Assembly: GCF_004791585.1 (NCBI RefSeq)
Contig: NZ_SRUU01000003.1
Coordinates: forward strand, 1 to 62,596
Source: Mesorhizobium sp. M1C.F.Ca.ET.210.01.1.1
GTDB taxonomy: Bacteria > Pseudomonadota > Alphaproteobacteria > Rhizobiales > Rhizobiaceae
Length of the DNA stretch: 62,596 bases
Direction of reading: 5' to 3'
Below the pieces are notes generated by a model. It was not told the DNA's origin. It made no database searches and worked only from the letters and a program-made list of their open reading frames with translations. Shown here piece after piece: positions 46,854-54,166 of the stretch (its first letter is position 1; the number at the start of each line of letters is the position of its first letter). Position numbers and translations under genes: made by a program.

Positions 46854-47632
46854 GCCGGCTTTCTCAGCAGCAGGGTCAGTTCGAAAAACACCACCAGGAC
46901 GACGGAGACTGCAAAGACCAGCGAGCCGACGGCATTGGTCTTGGGATTGAGGCCGGAACGCAAGAGGTTCCAGATCTCCACCGGCAGCGTCGTCTCGAAG
47001 CGGGTCAGCAGGAAGGAGATGACGAACTCATCCCAGGAAAAGGTCATCGACAGGAAGAAGCCGGCGAAGATCGCCGGCGCCATCACCGGCACAGTGATCA
47101 TCAGCAGCACCTTCCATTCCGGTGCGCCGAGGTCGCGCGCGGCGCGCTCGATGTTGATCTGGTGGTCGCCCATCTGGCTGTAGATGATGGCGAAGCAGAG
47201 CGGCAGGTTGATCACGACATGGCCTATGCCGGCGGCCAAAAGCGATTTCGGCACGCCGGCCCAGTTGAACAGAACGAGCAACCCCATGCCGATGATCAGA
47301 TAGCTGACGGTAAGCGGCAGCGTGATCAGCCCGCGCAGCAAGGCCGAGCCTGGCAGGACAAAGCGCGCGAAACCCCAGGCAGAGAGGAAGCCGAGCGTGA
47401 CCGAGGCGAGCGAGGACAGCACCGCCACCAGCAGCGAATTGACCAGTGCCGATGTCAGCCGGGTATCCGAGAGCACCGCCTGGTACCAGCGCAGCGACGG
47501 GCCAGTAAACGGCGGGATCGGGAAAGACGTCGCCTGCAGCGAGAACAGCACCAGCACGACCACCGGCAGGAAGATGAAGCCGTAGACGGCGATGGCGTAG
47601 AGCCAGGCGGCGATGCGGACGACGGCGCGCAT
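46850..47632 (-). CDS. ABC transporter permease (PotC/PotI-like), cassette II
   Basis: 260 residues, about six membrane helices, starting RAVVRIAAWLYAIAVYGFIF. The EAA loop is IERAARDLGAPEWKVLLMIT followed by VPVMAPAIFAGFFLS, and TFSWDEFVISFLLT is the usual downstream block. Its stop overlaps the ATPase start by four bases, and it begins two bases after the other permease. Confidence 0.92.
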   Translation of the reverse strand: MRAVVRIAAWLYAIAVYGFIFLPVVVLVLFSLQATSFPIPPFTGPSLRWYQAVLSDTRLTSALVNSLLVAVLSSLASVTLGFLSAWGFARFVLPGSALLRGLITLPLTVSYLIIGMGLLVLFNWAGVPKSLLAAGIGHVVINLPLCFAIIYSQMGDHQINIERAARDLGAPEWKVLLMITVPVMAPAIFAGFFLSMTFSWDEFVISFLLTRFETTLPVEIWNLLRSGLNPKTNAVGSLVFAVSVVLVVFFELTLLLRKPA

Positions 47633-47634
47633 GG

Positions 47635-48480
47635 TCAGGCCCGCTCGATCTTCAGCCAGCGGGCGCAGGCGAGATAGGCGACGGTGACCACGGCCATCAG
47701 GATGATCGACAGCGCCGAGGCCAGCGGGAAGTCGCCGCGCCGGCCGATCTGCATCATGACCAGCTGCGGCATGACCAGCTCGTTGTTGCCGTCGAGGATC
47801 TGCGGCGTGATGTAGTCGCCGATGCAGAGCACGAAGGTGAGGAAGGCACCGACCATGATGCCCGGCAAGGTCAGCGGCAGCACGACATGCAGGAAGGTGC
47901 GGACCGGCCCGGCGCCGAGATCGGCGGCCGCCTTGCGGTAGCTCGGGCTGAGCTGCTTCAGATTGGCGAATATGGTCAGCGTTAACAGCATGACGAAGAA
48001 GTGCACGAAGCCGGTGACGGTGGCGAAACGCGTGTTGGCGAGCTGCAGCGGCTCGGCAATCAGGCCGATGCCGGTGAGCGTCCGGTTGATGACGCCGTTC
48101 TGCGCCAGCACCAGCAGCCAGGAGTAGGAGCGCACGACATAGGAGGTCCAGAACGGCAGCACGGCCAGCATCAGCGCCAGTCGCTGCCAGCGTTCCGGAA
48201 CCATTTCGGCGAGGACCCAGGCGAAGGGATAGGCAAGCAGGATGGAGATGACGGTGACGATCGCCGTCACCTCCAGCGAGTTCACCATCGCCCGCCAGTA
48301 GGACGGATCGGTGAACAACTGGCTGTAGTTGGCAAGGGTGAACCCGCCGCCTTCATGCGCCGTGAGGCTCGACAGCCCCATGGCGATGAACGGCAGCACG
48401 AAGAAGAGCAGCGTCCATGCCAGCGCGGGCGTGACCAGCGCCCAGGGCAGGGCACGCCCGTTGTGTCCGGTGAAAGTCAT
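47635..48480 (-). CDS. ABC transporter permease (PotB/PotH-like), cassette II
   Basis: 281 residues, about six membrane helices, first at WALVTPALAWTLLFFVLPFI. The EAA-loop region is SYRKAAADLGAGPVRTFLHV then VLPLTLPGIMVGAF. The ATG at 48480 lies eight bases after the binding-protein stop; the open frame continues into that gene and is not coding there. Partner of the second permease. Confidence 0.92.
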   Translation of the reverse strand: MTFTGHNGRALPWALVTPALAWTLLFFVLPFIAMGLSSLTAHEGGGFTLANYSQLFTDPSYWRAMVNSLEVTAIVTVISILLAYPFAWVLAEMVPERWQRLALMLAVLPFWTSYVVRSYSWLLVLAQNGVINRTLTGIGLIAEPLQLANTRFATVTGFVHFFVMLLTLTIFANLKQLSPSYRKAAADLGAGPVRTFLHVVLPLTLPGIMVGAFLTFVLCIGDYITPQILDGNNELVMPQLVMMQIGRRGDFPLASALSIILMAVVTVAYLACARWLKIERA

Positions 48481-48488
48481 CGGCCGAT

Positions 48489-49571
48489 TTACTGCGCCTG
48501 CAGCATTTCGGTCCACATGTCCTGCATCTTCTTGTCGAGATCGGCATTCGGCGCCGGATAGGCCTGTGCGCGGGCGAGGAAGCCGGGCTGCTCGTCGAAG
48601 CGCAGGATCTTCTTCTGCTCGTCGGAGAGCGCCGCCGTCTTGTTTGCCGGCATGCCCCAGTAGCAGGCCGAGGTGGCAAGGCGGGCCTGGCCTTCTGGGC
48701 TCATGATGTACTGGATGAACTTCAACGCCATGTCCTTGTTCTTGGAGTCCTTGAACATGGCGAGCGATTGCGACCAGAGCACCGCGCCTTCCTTCGGGAT
48801 CGAGAAGTCGAGTGCCGGGTTTTCCTTGGCGAGACCCGCCGTGACCCATTCGCCGCCGCCGACCAGGATATCGACCTCGCCGGTGGCCAAAGCCGTCTGG
48901 CTGGCGGTCACTTCGCCGACCAGCTTGGCATTGGCCTTCATCTTGAGCAGCTCTTCCTTGAGCGCGGGCAGGTCGGCCTCGGTGAGCTCGGCGGTCTTCT
49001 TACCTATGGCCAGGGCCGCCATACCGATCACGGGCAGATAGTAGTCGTAGATGGCGATCTTGCCTTTGTATTTGTCGCCGGTGAGCGATGCCAGCGACTG
49101 CATGTCGGCCGGATCGACCTTGGTCTTGTTGTAGCCGATCGTGTTGTAGCCGAATTTTTCGGTGATGCCGTAGCGCTTGCCATCGACAACGGTGGACTTG
49201 TCCATCTTCACTTCCGGGAAGAGGTCGGCGAAGGGCAGCTTGTCCTCGGGCAGCGGCTCGAACAGGCCTTTTTCGACGCCGCGCGGCACGTCGATGGAAT
49301 CGATCACCATCACGTCCCAGTCGCCCGGCTGCGACTGGTCGACGATGGCCAGCCCCGCACCGGTACCCTCGAATTCCTTGACGTTGACCTTGACGTTGTT
49401 GGCCTCCTCGAAGGGCTGCAGCAGCGCCGGATCGGAATGGTCGCACCAGATCAGCGCGTTGAGATCGCCGGCCTCAGCGCCGCCCGCTGCGAGGAGCAGC
49501 GCCGCGGATGCGCAGGCGGCGGCGAGATGGGACTTCAGGGTGGAAAGCGGATTCCGGGCATTGACGGTCAT
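48489..49571 (-). CDS. Periplasmic polyamine-type substrate-binding protein, cassette II
   Basis: 360 residues with a signal peptide (AAACASAALLLAAGGAEA). The mature protein starts GDLNALIWCDHSDPALLQPF; the family block NALIW differs from the NIYNW of cassette I, and cysteines in IWCDH and TSACYWG may form a disulfide. Other blocks are GDWDVMVIDSIDVPRG and GYNTIGYNKTKVDP. Start ATG 49571 follows GGGAGAACA. First gene of the minus-strand cassette, transcribed divergently from a TetR gene. Ligand unknown, probably not the same as cassette I. Confidence 0.92.
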   Translation of the reverse strand: MTVNARNPLSTLKSHLAAACASAALLLAAGGAEAGDLNALIWCDHSDPALLQPFEEANNVKVNVKEFEGTGAGLAIVDQSQPGDWDVMVIDSIDVPRGVEKGLFEPLPEDKLPFADLFPEVKMDKSTVVDGKRYGITEKFGYNTIGYNKTKVDPADMQSLASLTGDKYKGKIAIYDYYLPVIGMAALAIGKKTAELTEADLPALKEELLKMKANAKLVGEVTASQTALATGEVDILVGGGEWVTAGLAKENPALDFSIPKEGAVLWSQSLAMFKDSKNKDMALKFIQYIMSPEGQARLATSACYWGMPANKTAALSDEQKKILRFDEQPGFLARAQAYPAPNADLDKKMQDMWTEMLQAQ

Positions 49572-49610
49572 CGAGTGTTCTCCCTGCCTTGCTGGCTTGT
49601 TGGAGAAAAG

Positions 49611-49636
49611 TTGAACCAATTCTAAAATTGAGTCAA
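49611..49636. promoter_or_regulatory. Candidate TetR operator between cassette II and its regulator
   Basis: TTGAACCAATT (49611-49621) and AATTGAGTCAA (49626-49636) form an imperfect dyad (9 of 11 matches) around CTAA. The right half also contains ATTGA-G-TCAAT, an exact 5-1-5 palindrome. It is the AT-rich centre of the 92-base divergent gap, where a TetR protein would repress both promoters. Confidence 0.55.
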
Positions 49637-49663
49637 TTATGATTTTGTGGCAAATAGGCCGAT

Positions 49664-50278
49664 ATGAGTGGATTGCGCGAACGACAGAAGGCGGACCGGC
49701 ATCGCCGCATCATCGATGCGGCGACGGCCCTTTTCCGCGAGGCCGGCTATGAAGGCGCCAAGATCGAGGCCATCGCAGCCCAAGCCGAGGTCTCGATCGG
49801 CACCATCTACAACTACTACCAGAACAAGGGCGACATCCTCGGCGCCATCGTGTCGATGGAAGTCAACGAGGTGCTGAATGCCGGGCGAGGGGTGGTCGCC
49901 AGCCCGCCCGCCAATGTTGGCGATGCGCTGGACACGCTGATCGGCATCTACATCGAGCACTCGCTGAATTACCTCAGCAAGGAGATGTGGCGGCAGGCGA
50001 TGGCGATCTCCACGCAACTGCCCGACAGCCCCTTCGGCCAGGCCTACACCGCGCTCGACCATGCGCTCACCGAGCAGATCCGCGCCCTGATCGCCCGCCT
50101 GCAGGAAATCGGCCTGGTGCGGCCGGACATCGACGGCCCGGCAGTGGGCGAGCTGATCTTCAACAACATGAACATGATGTTCATCGAGTTCGTGAAACGC
50201 GACGAGGCGAGGATACCGGAGCTGCGCGCGGCGATAAGGCGGCAGAATCGGATATTGGTGGCGGCGATTGGGCTGTGA
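49664..50278 (+). CDS. TetR/AcrR-family regulator of cassette II (putative)
   Basis: 204 residues. The DNA-binding helix-turn-helix is at about 14-60: IIDAATALFREAGYEGAKIE, then IAAQAEVSIGTIYNYYQNKG. The rest is the ligand and dimer domain with IYIEHSLNYLSKEMWRQAM. It is transcribed divergently from the cassette II binding-protein gene, the typical arrangement for local autoregulated control. Inducer unknown. Confidence 0.9.
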   Translation: MSGLRERQKADRHRRIIDAATALFREAGYEGAKIEAIAAQAEVSIGTIYNYYQNKGDILGAIVSMEVNEVLNAGRGVVASPPANVGDALDTLIGIYIEHSLNYLSKEMWRQAMAISTQLPDSPFGQAYTALDHALTEQIRALIARLQEIGLVRPDIDGPAVGELIFNNMNMMFIEFVKRDEARIPELRAAIRRQNRILVAAIGL

Positions 50279-50326
50279 GACGATCAAAGGCGAGGGGAGG
50301 AACGCTCACTGCAGCCGCAGCGTCCC

Positions 50327-50527
50327 CTAGCGGTTGATCAGCCATAGAATCGCCGAGAGCACGACACTGATCAATATCCCGGTGGTGATAGGAACGTAGA
50401 GCCTGAAGTTTTCGCGCTCGATCACGATATCGCCTGGCAGCCTCCCTAGGCCGATCCGGGTCACCCAGGGCCACAGCAGGCCTACGACAACGATGCTGAG
50501 ACCAACGACGATCAGCGTTCGCGACAT
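50327..50527 (-). CDS. DUF2905-type small membrane protein
   Basis: 66 residues. Two membrane helices (TLIVVGLSIVVVGLLWPW and TGILISVVLSAILWLI) flank the hallmark GRLPGDIVIERENFRLYVPI. Function unknown; widely conserved. ATG 50527 is where the family begins; an open frame extends upstream. Convergent with the TetR gene. Confidence 0.85.
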   Translation of the reverse strand: MSRTLIVVGLSIVVVGLLWPWVTRIGLGRLPGDIVIERENFRLYVPITTGILISVVLSAILWLINR

Positions 50528-50675
50528 GGCAGTATCCTGCCGGAAATAGCGTCTTGTCGAAGATATAGTTGTCAAAGGGTTTTGCGGGCAGGGCATTCCC
50601 TCGATATTTCCCCTTGAGTTGAAGCGGAAATCTGATACAACCTACAAGAGCATTGGGGGGCATTTGGGGGGTTGG

Positions 50676-51236
50676 ATGCAGTTTCCTATCTGGCATTGGG
50701 TAATCTTGTTGCTGCTGATCGGCGTGCCGGTTTTCTTTGCCGTTCGGTCGGCCGCAAAGCCGTCACAGAATCGAGCGGATCTCGTGGGGTTTGGAGGCTG
50801 GCTTTTGCTCCTGGCGATCGGTCAGACTTTGTCGCCATTCCGCACGCTGGCTGAGCTGTTCTCGTCTAGCCAGGGTTACCAGCAGCTCTTGACGCAACCA
50901 AATGGCCCACTGGCTGTTTGCGGTGAGATCGTATTGTTGTTGGCGTTTGCAGCGCTGCAAGTGATTGTTCTCGCTGCAATGCTGCGGCGGAGTCCCCGTT
51001 TCAAACAATGGTTCTTCTACCAGTGGATCGCGATCCCAGTCGTGTTCGCGCTTGACGCTGTTTGGACGTCCACAATTCTGGGTGCGCCGATGAGCCAGGT
51101 TCTCACGAGAGAAGCGCTGGCCACGCCTATCGCCGGATTTGTTCTGACTGGGATTTGGGTAGCCTATGTCTACAAGTCCGTCAGGGTAAGGAACACCTTC
51201 GGCGGAGCGGCAACCGGCGAGGTTGCCGCTGCCTAA
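50676..51236 (+). CDS. Membrane protein, DUF2569-like
   Basis: 186 residues with about four membrane helices: WVILLLLIGVPVFFAV, GWLLLLAIGQTLSPF (a DUF2569-like block), EIVLLLAFAALQVIVLAA and ATPIAGFVLTGIWVAYVY. Codon use here is visibly less GC-biased than in neighbouring genes (TTGTTG and AAT-type codons are common), which may mean a recent arrival. ATG 50676 follows GGGGGGTTGG. Function unknown. Confidence 0.72.
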   Translation: MQFPIWHWVILLLLIGVPVFFAVRSAAKPSQNRADLVGFGGWLLLLAIGQTLSPFRTLAELFSSSQGYQQLLTQPNGPLAVCGEIVLLLAFAALQVIVLAAMLRRSPRFKQWFFYQWIAIPVVFALDAVWTSTILGAPMSQVLTREALATPIAGFVLTGIWVAYVYKSVRVRNTFGGAATGEVAAA

Positions 51237-51412
51237 AGCGGTGGGCAGCTCCGGCTGTTGTAGATAGCTTGTGTGACTTTTGCGGCGCTGAGGCTGGAGC
51301 CTTCGTGTGCTGTGCCTACCTCTCTTGGAGTAGACGAGGGAACGATCGGAAGCTTGCCTTGGGCGCTACAATGCGGCTCGGGCATTCGCGATCATCCGAA
51401 AGGGAGGCGATT

Positions 51413-51724
51413 ATGAAATACCTGGTAAATTGGAACGAGCGGCCACAGGGATCGGCGATTGAATACGAGAACGTCCAAAAGCGCATCCTGAAGATCTTCC
51501 AACACTGGGAAATACCCAGCGATGTCAAGGTGCATGCCTTCGTGGCGCGGGTGGGCGAGTGGGGTGGTAGCATGCTGCTCGAGGCGGACGACCCTTTGGT
51601 AGTCCACAAAATGTGTTCGACCTTCCCGGCGTTCCAATTCGACGTCCATCAGGTCATCGACGTTCCGGACGCGGTCCGCGTCGAGATCGAAGCAATCAAA
51701 TGGCGGGATGAACTTCCTTCATGA
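51413..51724 (+). CDS. DUF3303-like small protein
   Basis: 103 residues, cytoplasmic. It opens MKYLVNWNERPQGSAIEYEN and carries VGEWGGSMLLEADDPLVVHK and FQFDVHQVIDV, the pattern of a ferredoxin-like dimeric alpha-beta barrel called DUF3303. Function unknown. ATG 51413 follows GGGAGGC. Like its neighbour, it lies in a slightly lower-GC stretch. Confidence 0.78.
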   Translation: MKYLVNWNERPQGSAIEYENVQKRILKIFQHWEIPSDVKVHAFVARVGEWGGSMLLEADDPLVVHKMCSTFPAFQFDVHQVIDVPDAVRVEIEAIKWRDELPS

Positions 51725-51897
51725 GCGGCCGCCGACGGGGCGGCGCATTCGGAGCGCATGTTGGCACTCGCCTCACGGGAATCTCCGCAGAGGAGTGAGA
51801 CGTCGCGCAATTGGCGGCCGAACGCTTTTCTCGCGCGTCCGCTCTCAAGAGGAGCGGTGAAGATGACGCCCGCGCGGTCCGCAACTCTCTATAGGAG

Positions 51898-51973
51898 TGG
51901 TGCCCCCGGCAGGGATCGAACCCGCGACCTTCGGTTTACAAAACCGCTGCTCTACCAGCTGAGCTACAAGGGC
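51898..51973 (-). tRNA. tRNA-Thr (anticodon UGU)
   Basis: 76 bases including an encoded CCA. Acceptor GCCCTTG pairs with CGGGGGC allowing G-U pairs; D-arm AGCTCAGCTGGTAGAGC; anticodon loop TTTGTAA with anticodon TGT; T-arm GCGGGTTCGATCCCTGC. Reads ACA and related threonine codons. Confidence 0.96.
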
Positions 51974-52124
51974 ACGGCGCTCCGGTAGCACATTTCGTGC
52001 GCCAGTAAAGACAAAACTCCGTTTCGAGTTGCTAATGGACCGCACGGCTTAGCCGGCACGCTGAAAAACGGCGCACCGCTTCCTACATCTCTGTCGGGTG
52101 CAAATGCACCATACGGGGTGCCGC

Positions 52125-52292
52125 ATGATTAGATTCGTCATCATCCTGCCGCTCATCGTCGTGACCTGGCTTCTCCTGGTGAAGGCCGTCAGCGATTTGA
52201 AGAGAGCCAACATCGACTGGACCGGCGTAACCGCCATCATTGGCTTCATCGCGCTGGCCTTCTGGCTGAGGCACATCACGGGGATGGGGTGA
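52125..52292 (+). CDS. Small membrane protein
   Basis: 55 residues. Two hydrophobic helices (MIRFVIILPLIVVTWLLLV and GVTAIIGFIALAFWL) with a short charged turn (DLKRANIDW). ATG 52125 lies after CGGGGTGCC. No family recognised; it could be a two-helix membrane peptide. Its end is ten bases before an inverted repeat. Confidence 0.5.
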   Translation: MIRFVIILPLIVVTWLLLVKAVSDLKRANIDWTGVTAIIGFIALAFWLRHITGMG

Positions 52293-52300
52293 AAGGGAGC

Positions 52301-52370
52301 GAATAGGGAATAGCGAGTAGCGAACAGGGATTTTGGGTTCAGCGCTGCCGGCTTTTCGCTACTCGCTCAA
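52301..52370. repeat. Inverted repeat with 13-bp perfect arms
   Basis: AGCGAGTAGCGAA (52313-52325) pairs with TTCGCTACTCGCT (52355-52367) across 29 bases. The left arm is preceded by repeats of the same flavour (AGCGAATAGGGAATAGCG), which suggests a mobile or slipped intergenic element. It lies between a small membrane gene and the promoter-like sequence of the His-rich gene. Confidence 0.7.
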
Positions 52371-52374
52371 ACCT

Positions 52375-52400
52375 CGAACCTTTTGCCGCCTCTCCACGAC
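52375..52400 (+). promoter_or_regulatory. ECF-like promoter candidate, copy A
   Basis: CGAACC (52375-52380), 16 bases, CGAC (52397-52400). The same two boxes at the same spacing lie ahead of the downstream gene (52777-52802). The pair resembles the alphaproteobacterial general stress consensus GGAAC-N16/17-CGTT with one change in each box. It is 51 bases ahead of the ATG. Confidence 0.45.
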
Positions 52401-52451
52401 TGATCTCCGAGAGGCGAATGGTCGCCTCGATCAAGGATCCAGGAGATCATC

Positions 52452-52649
52452 ATGTTGAAGCGTACGCTCACCCCCGGCCTCGTTGCCGTTTTTGTCGCCA
52501 CCTGCGCGCTCGCCGCCACCGTCGAGACGTCCTCGGCTCATGGCAATCATCATCACCATCATCATCACGGGCACCACGACATGCCCTGGTGGTGGTGGCA
52601 CCACAACCATCACCACAATCACCACGGCAAGGTGATCATCTTCCTTTGA
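52452..52649 (+). CDS. Exported His/Trp-rich peptide
   Basis: 65 residues. A signal peptide (LTPGLVAVFVATCALAATVE) ends near SSA, leaving a 36-residue peptide with 17 histidines, including a run of seven, and a WWWW block between His clusters. Such density strongly suggests metal binding (Ni, Cu, Zn or Co) in the periplasm. Leader and signal peptide match those of the next gene, so the two are paralogues with unlike mature parts. ATG follows CCAGGAGATCATC. Terminator downstream. No family name recalled. Confidence 0.75.
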   Translation: MLKRTLTPGLVAVFVATCALAATVETSSAHGNHHHHHHHGHHDMPWWWWHHNHHHNHHGKVIIFL

Positions 52650-52668
52650 TGAGAAGACCTTTTGCCTC

Positions 52669-52697
52669 GAAGGGCGGCCCCAGGGCCGCCCTTTTCG
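52669..52697 (+). terminator. Intrinsic terminator of the His-rich gene
   Basis: AAGGGCGGCC (52670-52679) pairs with GGCCGCCCTT (52684-52693) over a CCAG loop, followed by TT and a broken T tract, about 20 bases after the stop codon. Confidence 0.85.
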
Positions 52698-52776
52698 TTC
52701 GATCCACGCTGCGTCGAGCTAGGCGTCTAGCTGAAGAGGTCATTTTTTCGGCCCCTCAAAAAATCGGAAGAATCCT

Positions 52777-52802
52777 CGAACCTTTTTCCCGGTCGCAGCG
52801 AC
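52777..52802 (+). promoter_or_regulatory. ECF-like promoter candidate, copy B
   Basis: CGAACC (52777-52782), 16 bases, CGAC (52799-52802), the same boxes and spacing as copy A. It is 53 bases ahead of the BA14K-type ATG, nearly the same distance as in copy A. Confidence 0.45.
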
Positions 52803-52855
52803 AGATGGTCAAGAGGCGGATGGATCGCCTCGGTCACGAAACCAAGGAGATCATC

Positions 52856-53167
52856 ATGTTCAAGCGCACGCTCGTTTCGACCCTTATCGCCACCACCGTC
52901 GCCGCCGGCACTCTGGCCGGCACCGTCCAGCCCTCGGCCGCCCATGGCCATCATCACCGCCGCGAGCTCGGCATCGGTATCGCCGCCGGCGTCGGTGGCT
53001 TCGTCCTGGGCAGCCTGCTCGCCCAGCAGCAGCCGCGCACCGTCTATGTCGAGGAAGATGGCGGTTCCTGGCATGTCCGCCGCTGCCTCGCCCGCTACGA
53101 CAGCTACGATCCGGGCTCGGACACCTATATCGGCTACGACGGCTATCCGCACTATTGCAGGCTCTGA
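52856..53167 (+). CDS. BA14K-type exported protein
   Basis: 103 residues. A signal peptide (STLIATTVAAGTLAGTVQPSAA, cleavage before HGHHH) is followed by a hydrophobic glycine-rich segment (GIGIAAGVGGFVLGSLLA). The C-terminus has CLARYDSYDPGSDTYIGYDG split across the BA14K motif, with two cysteines. BA14K proteins are small surface proteins first noted as Brucella antigens; some have lectin-like activity. Promoter-like region, ribosome site and signal peptide are shared with the His-rich gene upstream. ATG follows CAAGGAGATCATC. Confidence 0.85.
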   Translation: MFKRTLVSTLIATTVAAGTLAGTVQPSAAHGHHHRRELGIGIAAGVGGFVLGSLLAQQQPRTVYVEEDGGSWHVRRCLARYDSYDPGSDTYIGYDGYPHYCRL

Positions 53168-53190
53168 GAAGCCGGAACAACGGTGACAAC

Positions 53191-53217
53191 GAGGGGCTGC
53201 GAACAGCCCCTTTTTCG
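53191..53217 (+). terminator. Intrinsic terminator of the BA14K-type gene
   Basis: AGGGGCTG (53192-53199) pairs with CAGCCCCT (53204-53211) over a CGAA tetraloop, then TTTTC; 24 bases after the stop codon. Confidence 0.9.
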
Positions 53218-53239
53218 TTTTGGAACAAAGCCTTTAGAG

Positions 53240-53683
53240 TTAAGTCCTCGGGTCAGGGTCGAGGATCGGCAATCCGGCCGCGCGGCATTCGTTGTCAACG
53301 ACAAGCCTCGCATTCGGCGATCCATCACCCAGCGCGATGAGCTCGAAGCTGCTTCCGGCATCCGGGTAGACCTTGGCGGCGAAGGGTTCGTCACCGCCAT
53401 AGCCGCCCGACTGGCTCTTGCCGCTGACGTGGCCGCAGACCACGATCTCCTGGCGGCCTTTCAGCGTCCGCTCGCCGGCCTGCATCGCCCCGAATTTGGC
53501 GGAGGCAGGATCCCGCAGGTGCTGGCGGATGCCGGTGGTAACGATCTCTTCCAGCGCAAGTGAGATCGGGATGGACGAGACCGGAACGGGATTGACGCGC
53601 CGGCTGCCGGCATCCGGTTGAGGTGTCGCCGCCACGCATCCGCAAAGTGAAGCGGCGAGAAAAAGATGAACCGTTTTCCGCAT
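53240..53683 (-). CDS. Exported conserved hypothetical protein, possible lipoprotein
   Basis: 147 residues. The N-terminus KTVHLFLAASLCGCVAA is a signal sequence; LCGC is a possible though imperfect lipobox. The mature part has TTGIRQHLRDPASAKFGAM and EIVVCGHVSGKSQSGGYGG, blocks I have seen in uncharacterised rhizobial proteins. ATG 53683 follows AAAGGGC. Divergent from the membrane protein gene at 53807, convergent with BA14K. Function unknown. Confidence 0.74.
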   Translation of the reverse strand: MRKTVHLFLAASLCGCVAATPQPDAGSRRVNPVPVSSIPISLALEEIVTTGIRQHLRDPASAKFGAMQAGERTLKGRQEIVVCGHVSGKSQSGGYGGDEPFAAKVYPDAGSSFELIALGDGSPNARLVVDNECRAAGLPILDPDPRT

Positions 53684-53806
53684 CCATGCCCTTTGGCATG
53701 CATTCGAACGCCGCGGCAAGGCGGTCAGGCCCCAGGCAGGCTCCGGTGTACAGCGATTTTGCGAACGTCTAGTCTGGTACCCGGCGACCAATCAGGGGAG
53801 GGAGTC

Positions 53807-54166
53807 TTGGACGAGCAGGATCCGAAGGAAGACCTGATCGAGCCGGTTTTCCGCAACGGCACGATCACCACTGTCGGCATCCTGCTGGCTTTCTCGCTGG
53901 GCTTCATCACGCATTGGGCCGCGAACCCGATCCCCTGGCAGACCTATCATCTGCTCGCCGTGGTGCCGATCCTGGTCGGCATTGCCCTGCAGATGCGGGC
54001 GCTGGCCATGCTGCTCGATACAAAGTCGCTGCAGCGCCCCGTCCATGCACGCGCCAACCGGGTTTTCATTGCCGGTCTCATCTTCACGGCAAGCGGCGTC
54101 GGGCTGGCGATCCTGCTCGATTTCTTCGACATTGCGACCAAAAGCGCCCTGCCGGGCGCGGCCTGA
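53807..54166 (+). CDS. Small inner-membrane protein
   Basis: 119 residues, probably three membrane helices (TVGILLAFSLGFITHWA, LLAVVPILVGIALQM and FIAGLIFTASGVGLAILL). The start is TTG at 53807, six bases after GGGGAGGG; no nearby ATG has a ribosome site, so this decides the start. An acidic tail (DEQDPKEDLIEP) precedes the first helix. Function unknown. Its stop abuts the convergent IclR gene. Confidence 0.68.
   Translation: MDEQDPKEDLIEPVFRNGTITTVGILLAFSLGFITHWAANPIPWQTYHLLAVVPILVGIALQMRALAMLLDTKSLQRPVHARANRVFIAGLIFTASGVGLAILLDFFDIATKSALPGAA

Noticed and set aside
51898..52125. Genomic island integrated at tRNA-Thr
   Set aside because: No integrase, no duplicated tRNA end, and flanking genes are ordinary.
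52530..52630. CAT/CAC-rich stretch as a possible CRISPR or simple tandem repeat array
   Set aside because: It encodes the His runs of a peptide with a signal sequence and ribosome site; there are no regular repeats and spacers.
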